NCBI RefSeq assembly: GCF_014656295.1
Contig: NZ_BNCD01000012.1
Span: 124,001 to 188,000 of the forward strand
Length of the DNA stretch: 64,000 bases
Origin: Streptomyces sulfonofaciens
GTDB taxonomy: Bacteria > Actinomycetota > Actinomycetes > Streptomycetales > Streptomycetaceae
Reading direction: 5' to 3'
In this document: piece after piece, positions 59,070 to 64,000 of the stretch
Position numbering within the stretch: the stretch's first letter is position 1
How the letters are laid out: each line of letters starts with the position of its first letter
Made by a program: the position numbers and the translations under genes
The notes under the pieces: model-generated
What the model was told of the DNA's origin: nothing
The model's input: only the letters and a program-made list of their open reading frames with translations
The model's database searches: none

Positions 59070-60935
59070 ATGAGCAGCAACGGCACGAACGGCACGGACA
59101 CCCCGGCAGGCGACGCCTCTCCCGGCGCCGGGGCCGGCGGGGCCCCTGCCGGGGACACAGCGGGCGGGAACCCTCGCACCGCAGGTCCGGGCGCACCGCG
59201 CGCCGACCGCCGCAGCCAGGCGTGGTTCGGCGCCTCCGGGCGCGCCGGCATGATCCACCGTTCCTGGATGCGCAACCAGGGCTACGGGGACGAGGTCTTC
59301 GACGGCCGGCCGGTGATCGGCATCGCCACCACCTGGTCGCAGCTCGCGCCGTGCAACGCCCATCTCGACGAGGTGGCCGAGGCCGTCAAGCGCGGCGTCT
59401 GGCAGGCGGGCGGCTTCCCGCTGGAGTTCCCCGTGCTGTCCACCGGCGAGACCATCATCCGGCCCACCGCCATGCTCTTCCGCAACCTGATGGCGATGGA
59501 CGCCGAGGAGCTGATCAGGAACAACCCGCTGGACGGCGTGGTGCTGCTGTCCGGCTGCGACAAGACCACCCCGGGCCTGCTGATGGGCGCGGCCAGCGTC
59601 GACCTGCCCACGATCATGGTCACCGGCGGACCCATGCTCAACGGCAAGTTCCGCGGCCAGGACGTCGGCTCCGGCACCCATGTGTGGAAGTTCGAGGCCG
59701 AGATGGCGGCCGGGCGGATGAGCGAGTGCGAGGCACGCGCCGCGGAGGGCTGTATGGCCCGCTCCAAGGGCCACTGCATGACCATGGGCACCGCGTCCAC
59801 GATGGCGTGCATGGTCGAGGCGCTCGGCATGCAACTGCCCGGCGGCGGTGCCTACCCCGCCGTGGACGCCCGCCGTATGGAGCTGGCCCAGGAGTCCGGC
59901 CGCCGGATCGTCGACCTGGTGGACAAGGACATCAGGCCCAGCGACATCCTCACCCGCGAGGCCTTCGAGAACGCCATCCGCACCAATGCCGCGATCGGCG
60001 GCTCCACCAACGCCTTCGTCCACCTGATGGCCCTCGCCGGCCGTCTGGAGGGCGTGGAGCTCGACCTGGACCTCTTCGACGCACTGGGCCGCGACGTGCC
60101 CACCCTCGTCAATCTGATGCCCTCAGGGAAGTACCTCATGGAGGACTTCTGCTACGCGGGAGGACTGCCCGTCGTCCTGCGGCGGCTGGTGGAGGCCGGC
60201 GTGATGCACGCGGACAGCCTGACCGTCACCGGCCGCAGCATCGGCGAGAACGTCGCCGGGGCCGAGTGCTTCGACGACGACGTGATCCGCACCTGGGCAG
60301 CCCCCTACCAGCCGGCGGGCAGCGGCACCGCCGTGCTGCGCGGCAACCTCTGCCCGGACGGCGCGGTTCTCAAGCAGTCCGCCGCCAGCCCCGAACTGCT
60401 CGTCCACGAGGGCCGGGCCCGCGTCTTCGACTCACCCGAGGCCTACCACGCGGTCAGCGACGACCCCGACCTCGACATCACCGCCGACGACATCATCGTG
60501 GTCAGGGGCGCGGGCCCGAAGGGCTACCCGGGCATGCCGGAGGTCGCCAACGTCGCCCTGCCCACCAAGCTCCTCAAACAGGGCGTCAGCGACATGGTGC
60601 GCATCAGCGACGGGCGGATGAGCGGTACCGGCTACGGCACCGTGGTGCTGCACGTCAGCCCCGAGGCCGCGGTGGGCGGGCCGCTCGCCCTGGTGCGCGA
60701 CGGCGACCGGATCAGGCTCGACGTACCGGCACGCGAACTGTCCCTGCTCGTCGACGACGCCGAGCTGGAGCGGCGCCGGGCGCGGACCGACGCCGGCCCG
60801 GTCCCCGCCGCGGCACAGAGCCCCGGCGGCTACGCCTGGCTCTACCGGCAGCACGTCCAGCAGGCCCATCTCGGCGCCGACTTCGACTTCCTCACCGGCA
60901 CCCGGGGCCACGCCGTGCCCCGGGACTCCCACTGA
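59070..60935 (+). CDS. IlvD/Edd-family dehydratase, pentonate (L-arabonate/D-xylonate) type
   Basis: 621 residues. Begins with a ~40-residue Gly/Pro/Asn-rich tail absent from relatives, then RRSQAWFGASGRAGMIHRSWMRNQG, ATTWSQLAPCNAHLDEVAEAVKRGVWQAGGFPLEFPVLSTGET, all diagnostic of the sugar-acid branch rather than biosynthetic DHAD. Three Cys of the [2Fe-2S] cluster: in CNAH, SGCDKTT and GHCMTMGT. Dehydrates an aldonate to the 2-keto-3-deoxy acid in non-phosphorylative pentose oxidation. The aldolase and dehydrogenase steps are not encoded nearby; an aldehyde-dehydrogenase relic is at 25.2 kb. Monocistronic. Confidence 0.87.
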   Translation: MSSNGTNGTDTPAGDASPGAGAGGAPAGDTAGGNPRTAGPGAPRADRRSQAWFGASGRAGMIHRSWMRNQGYGDEVFDGRPVIGIATTWSQLAPCNAHLDEVAEAVKRGVWQAGGFPLEFPVLSTGETIIRPTAMLFRNLMAMDAEELIRNNPLDGVVLLSGCDKTTPGLLMGAASVDLPTIMVTGGPMLNGKFRGQDVGSGTHVWKFEAEMAAGRMSECEARAAEGCMARSKGHCMTMGTASTMACMVEALGMQLPGGGAYPAVDARRMELAQESGRRIVDLVDKDIRPSDILTREAFENAIRTNAAIGGSTNAFVHLMALAGRLEGVELDLDLFDALGRDVPTLVNLMPSGKYLMEDFCYAGGLPVVLRRLVEAGVMHADSLTVTGRSIGENVAGAECFDDDVIRTWAAPYQPAGSGTAVLRGNLCPDGAVLKQSAASPELLVHEGRARVFDSPEAYHAVSDDPDLDITADDIIVVRGAGPKGYPGMPEVANVALPTKLLKQGVSDMVRISDGRMSGTGYGTVVLHVSPEAAVGGPLALVRDGDRIRLDVPARELSLLVDDAELERRRARTDAGPVPAAAQSPGGYAWLYRQHVQQAHLGADFDFLTGTRGHAVPRDSH

Positions 60936-60954
60936 CGCGGCGCGGGCCCGAGGG

Positions 60955-60983
60955 CGGAACGGGGCCGGGCGACGGCCGTTCCG
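60955..60983 (+). terminator. Hairpin after the dehydratase
   Basis: CGGAACGG and CCGTTCCG (8 bp) over a 13-nt loop, 20 bp beyond the stop. Confidence 0.5.
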
Positions 60984-62069
60984 GTGCCCGCCGCGCCGGC
61001 CCCCGCTCCCGGGCTGCCCGTCACGCTCCATGGGTCCGTACGGCCCCGGCCTGCCGCTGCGTTCGGGGGATCGCGGATCCGCGACAGGGGGACGGCACCG
61101 ACGGCGCCGCCGACCTGACGTAGCCGAACCGCGGGCCGCGCGGCGCGGATGGCGCGGCGGGGCCAGGCCCGTGCCGCCTCTCTCCCGCGGGCCCGGCCGA
61201 ACTCGGTCGGGGCGCGGAAGGCTGCCTCGGGCTCCCGTCCCAGCTCCGGGTGCGGCCCCCGGGCCGTGCCGGGCGGCAGGAGCCTGACCACGCCGAAGCC
61301 GGCGGCGTCGAAGTCGTGCTCCGGTGGTCGCCAGATCCCGGCGGGCGAAGGTGCAGACGAACGCGGCATCGACGACCGCGTTGGTGCGCGGACGCGTGAG
61401 CTTCCCCCGAGGCCGGGACACAACACCTCGGTGCCGGCGGATGCGCCATCGCCGGGACGGCGGCACCCGCCGGGGCCCCGGCCCAGGTGAGCGGGGAGCC
61501 GGGCGGGGCGGGAGGCCGAGCAGGTGCCTGGTCACCCACGAGCATCACAGGACCGCGGCGCACGTGCTGCACCCGGCGCCCCGACGCGATCGCCGAGCTG
61601 CTGACGGGACCGTGCGGCGGTCAGGTGTTCTCGCGAGACGGGCGCTATGGAAGGGCCCGGGGGTGGAAGCGCTTCCATAGCGGAGACCACCATAGCGGTG
61701 CCGTGTGCTCGGGGGAAGGGCTGAGGACTCATCGGGAGCAGGCGGGTGGTGCGGGCCGTTTTCGGCGGGAAACGCGGGGTTTACTGCTGTGCAGGGCAAG
61801 GATGTCTCCCGTAGGTGTTCCCGGGGCGTTCCAGTACCCGTACAGTCACGCACGGCGACGCTTTCTGGAAGCGCACCCACAGCGCGGCAGGGGTGTGCTG
61901 CGGACGGCGCGTCCAGGCAACGGCACGGTGTCCCCGGAGCGGCGGTCAAAGGCGCAGGACGGCCGGTCGCGGTCGCGGCGGCCGGGTGGCGGCACTCGGC
62001 CGCCGCGCCGCGCGCCGCGGCCGTGCGCCGGACGGCACACCGTGTCCCGGAGACGAAGGGAACACTCGG
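60984..62069. other. 1.1-kb gap, possible minus-strand relics
   Basis: No intact gene. On the minus strand two coding-like blocks in different frames (NAVVDAAFVCTFARRDLATT near 61350 and HDFDAAGFGVVRLLPPGTARG near 61300) look like a decayed gene I cannot name. A nested operator lies at 61645-61680. Confidence 0.45.
61645..61680. promoter_or_regulatory. Nested LacI-type operators TGGAAGCGCTTCCA and CTATGGAAG/CTTCCATAG
   Basis: A perfect 14-bp palindrome at 61664-61677 is the right part of a longer inverted repeat: CTATGGAAG (61645) pairs exactly with CTTCCATAG (61672). Two half-sites face one full site. It stands ~390 bp upstream of the lipoprotein gene and beside the presumed relic. Confidence 0.6.
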
Positions 62070-63113
62070 ATGCAACGCGTGAGGCTCGCCGCGGCGGCGG
62101 CCGCGGTTCTGGCGGCGCTGGCCACCGCCGGGTGCTCGGGCGGCGACGGCGGCGGTGACGTCCCCAGGGCCGCCCCGGTGGGGACGCACAGCGCTCCCCT
62201 GGTGAGACAACTGGACCAGGTCCGCAGCACCGAGGCGTCCCGGGCCTGGACCACCTACGGCGACCTGGCGGCACAGCGGGCCCTCGGCGGGGGGAGGACG
62301 CCCGCTCAGTTGCAGATGATGTCGGGCTACGGCTGGGCCACCACCCAGGAGCGCGGCGCGGAGGCCAGGGCGCAGCTCGGCCTCGACGGCGGCACGGCCG
62401 ACCAGGTGGTGGAGGTCGGGGAGTCGCACGGCAGCGGCCGGTTCGCGGGCGGCATCGACACGTCGGCGGTGGTGTCCAAGGCCAGAGGGCTGGGAGCGCG
62501 CAAGGACGGCAGCGCGGGACCGCTGACGCTGTGGCGGCTGGCCGGCGACGACCGGACCCACTCCGCCGGGCCGCTCGCCGAACTCTCCCGGGGCACCGCG
62601 GACTTCAACGTCCTGGCCGCCGCCGACGGCACCCTCGTGCGCGCCGCAAGCCGGGCCGGTGCCGAACTGCTCAGCGCGGACGGCAGGGGCCGCACCCTGG
62701 CCCGCGACCCCGGGTTCCGGGCCGTCGCCGACTGCCTGGGCACACCGCTCGCCGCGACACTCACCGACACGCACGTGGCCACCGGGGCGGCGGCACCGCA
62801 ACCCGTCGACTTCGTCACCGGCGCCGGAGTGGTGGGCACCGACCCCGCCCGTCTGACCCAACTGGCCTGCCGCACCGCCTCCTCGCAGGACGAGGCCCGC
62901 GAGGTGGCCGCCGCGGTGCGGGAGGCGCTCGAGCACGGCAGGACCCGGCTGAGCGGAATGCGCTGGCGCGACCTGCTCTCCGGCACCGAGGTCACGGTCA
63001 CCGGCGGCGGACACGTCGTCCGCCTCACCGGCACCTCCGAGAAGAGCCCCCAACTGGTCCTGGAGATGCTCCGCTCCGGAGACCTCTCCGACCTGCTGGA
63101 CACCTCCGGCTGA
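62070..63113 (+). CDS. Secreted lipoprotein of unknown function
   Basis: 347 residues. A lipobox LATAGC with Cys22 follows a short Ala-rich signal (RLAAAAAAVLAALATAGC), so it should be lipid-anchored outside. The remainder is hydrophilic with an alternating helix/strand look: VGTHSAPLVRQLDQVRSTEASRAWTTYGD, LTLWRLAGDDRTHSAGPLAELS, FVTGAGVVGTDPARLTQLACRTASSQDEAREVAAAV, CysxxxCys pairs later. I recognise no domain with certainty; similar lipoproteins are frequent in Streptomyces. AAGGGA ribosome site. Terminated by a strong hairpin. Confidence 0.8.
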   Translation: MQRVRLAAAAAAVLAALATAGCSGGDGGGDVPRAAPVGTHSAPLVRQLDQVRSTEASRAWTTYGDLAAQRALGGGRTPAQLQMMSGYGWATTQERGAEARAQLGLDGGTADQVVEVGESHGSGRFAGGIDTSAVVSKARGLGARKDGSAGPLTLWRLAGDDRTHSAGPLAELSRGTADFNVLAAADGTLVRAASRAGAELLSADGRGRTLARDPGFRAVADCLGTPLAATLTDTHVATGAAAPQPVDFVTGAGVVGTDPARLTQLACRTASSQDEAREVAAAVREALEHGRTRLSGMRWRDLLSGTEVTVTGGGHVVRLTGTSEKSPQLVLEMLRSGDLSDLLDTSG

Positions 63114-63123
63114 CCGGCCCTCG

Positions 63124-63156
63124 GGCCGCGGCGTCCACCGGGCGGACGCCGCGGCC
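63124..63156 (+). terminator. Hairpin after the lipoprotein gene
   Basis: Thirteen-base perfect arms GGCCGCGGCGTCC/GGACGCCGCGGCC with a 7-nt loop. Confidence 0.8.
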
Positions 63157-63341
63157 GACCCGACCGGCCCGAAAACGGGCCGCGGCGCGGCCGAAGGCTC
63201 CCCGTCCGGTGTGCCCGCTGCCGCGAAGCGGCCTCCAGCTCGTATTCCTGCGGACATCTCGTGAAAATACTGCGGACATATGGTGGAGCCTCGAAGAGTC
63301 TCCGCAAGAGCATTTACGCGTCATGCTGCGCGCGCTACGTT

Positions 63342-63357
63342 ATGGGAGCGCTCCCAT
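63342..63357. promoter_or_regulatory. Perfect CebR-type box upstream of the LPMO
   Basis: ATGGGAGCGCTCCCAT is a 16-bp perfect palindrome containing TGGGAGCGCTCCCA, the known CebR operator that controls cellulose-utilisation genes in Streptomyces. About 170 bp before the ATG. Confidence 0.85.
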
Positions 63358-63524
63358 TCAGCGGCGCGGCCCCATCACCCCCCATGTGCTGCGCGCCGCG
63401 AATGGAGGCGCGCAACCAGCACGGTCACCCGTACTCGCGTCAGGCGGGCCGCACCCTGCCGGTCCCGTGGTCCGTGGGCCAGGCCGCCTGCCGCGGTGGT
63501 ATCCACCCCCAAGGAGACTCCTTC

Positions 63525-64000
63525 ATGGTCATCCGACCCCTCGACAGAGCGAAGGTCCCGGTCCGCCTGCAACTGCTGGGCGTGCTCGGGGCCGTGCTGC
63601 TGGCTCTGGTCTTCGTGTCCCTGCCCTCGCCGGCATCGGCCCACGGCGTCGCCATGTCGCCCGGTTCCCGTACGTACCTGTGCTACAAGAACGGCCAGTC
63701 GTCGACCGGCGCCCTCAACCCGACCAACCCCGCCTGCAAGGCGGCGTTCTCCCAGAGCGGCGGCACCCCGCTGTACAACTGGTTCGCCGTCCTCGACTCC
63801 AACGCGGGGGGCAAGGGCCAGGGATACGTCCCCGACGGGAAGATCTGCAGCGCCGGCGACAAGTCCCCGTACAACTTCTCCGCCTACAACGCCGCCCGCA
63901 GCGACTGGCCCAAGACCCACCTGACGTCCGGTGCGTCGATACAGGTCCAGTACAGCAACTGGGCCGCCCACCCGGGTGACTTCCGGGTCTACCTCACCAA
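63525..64000 (+). CDS. AA10 lytic polysaccharide monooxygenase, 5' part
   Basis: 158 residues visible; runs off the window. Sec signal to residue 39 (ALVFVSLPSPASA), then mature His1 (His40) in HGVAMSPGSRTYLCYKNG, the copper histidine-brace start of AA10. The second brace His is likely in NWAAHPGDF. Cys pairs in SRTYLCYK ... NPACKAAF and the DGKICSAG loop match cellulose-active Streptomyces AA10 enzymes. AAGGAG ribosome site. With its CebR box it should oxidatively cleave cellulose. Anything after ~residue 158 (linker, CBM2?) is outside. Confidence 0.9.
   Translation, partial: MVIRPLDRAKVPVRLQLLGVLGAVLLALVFVSLPSPASAHGVAMSPGSRTYLCYKNGQSSTGALNPTNPACKAAFSQSGGTPLYNWFAVLDSNAGGKGQGYVPDGKICSAGDKSPYNFSAYNAARSDWPKTHLTSGASIQVQYSNWAAHPGDFRVYLT

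Larger units (their letters stand above)
63114..63524. other. 411-bp gap holding a terminator and the LPMO promoter
   Basis: After the terminator hairpin the DNA is less GC-rich around 63240-63360 (AAAATACTGCGGACATATGG, then a CebR box); consistent with a regulated promoter. Confidence 0.6.

Noticed and set aside
59070..60935. Biosynthetic dihydroxy-acid dehydratase (ilvD)
   Set aside because: The N-terminal motifs RSQAWFG...HRSWMRNQG and the isolated locus fit the pentonate-dehydratase branch of the family.

Overview
High-GC actinobacterial DNA, almost certainly Streptomyces or a close relative. The composition is strongly GC-biased at third codon positions, GTG and TTG starts are common, the encoded maleylpyruvate isomerase is of the mycothiol-dependent kind, Tat and Sec exported glycosidases are numerous, and regulation is mostly by LacI, MarR, IclR and LysR proteins. 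No rRNA, tRNA, CRISPR array or intact insertion sequence was seen. The window reads as accessory chromosome: many independent small loci, long intergenic stretches with microsatellite-like repeats, and several decayed genes.

Layout. 1-1.3 kb: a MarR regulator divergent from an HSL-type alpha/beta hydrolase, with palindromic operators between them. 1.3-7.8 kb: a gentisate (2,5-dihydroxybenzoate) catabolic locus with an aromatic-acid transporter, an IclR regulator and a coupled operon of ring-cleavage dioxygenase, fumarylpyruvate hydrolase, mycothiol-dependent maleylpyruvate isomerase and a PhzS-like flavin monooxygenase. 7.8-11 kb: an MFS remnant, a YceI-domain protein, a pentanucleotide repeat and an RclC/YkgB-like membrane protein. 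11.1-14.4 kb: a two-gene unit of a small helical protein and an NB-ARC/TPR ATPase (NLR-like). Both carry the same short motif, at the C-terminus of the first and the N-terminus of the second, as in bacterial amyloid-signalling NLR systems; this is the most interesting item in the window. 14.7-21.2 kb: methyltransferase, LysR regulator, TDT transporter, Ohr peroxidase, secreted trypsin, DUF2255 and RidA proteins.

21.3-42.3 kb: a carbohydrate region with secreted GH92, beta-lactamase-fold hydrolase, GH3 (NagZ-like), GH172/DUF2961, GH127 and PA14-GH2 proteins, a LacI regulator and several operator palindromes. A fragment of an aldehyde dehydrogenase and, much further on (59 kb), a pentonate (arabonate/xylonate-type) dehydratase suggest an arabinose theme, although the genes are not one operon. 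42.7-45.8 kb: secreted flavin amine oxidase and a cobalt-type nitrile hydratase pair without accessory genes. 46.3-49.8 kb: a debranching-enzyme-like glycosidase and a divergent LacI regulator. 50-54 kb: Tat-exported amidase with a translationally coupled 55-residue ORF, and an MFS transporter. 54.4-55.3 kb: two Fluc (CrcB) fluoride channel subunits. 55.7-58.6 kb: a receptor Ser/Thr kinase followed by the debris of an FHA-like gene and a beta-helix gene. 59-64 kb: the dehydratase, a lipoprotein, and the start of an AA10 lytic polysaccharide monooxygenase preceded by a perfect CebR-type box.

Limits: all functions are read from the sequence by eye; no database search or structure prediction was run. 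Operators and terminators are symmetry-based calls.
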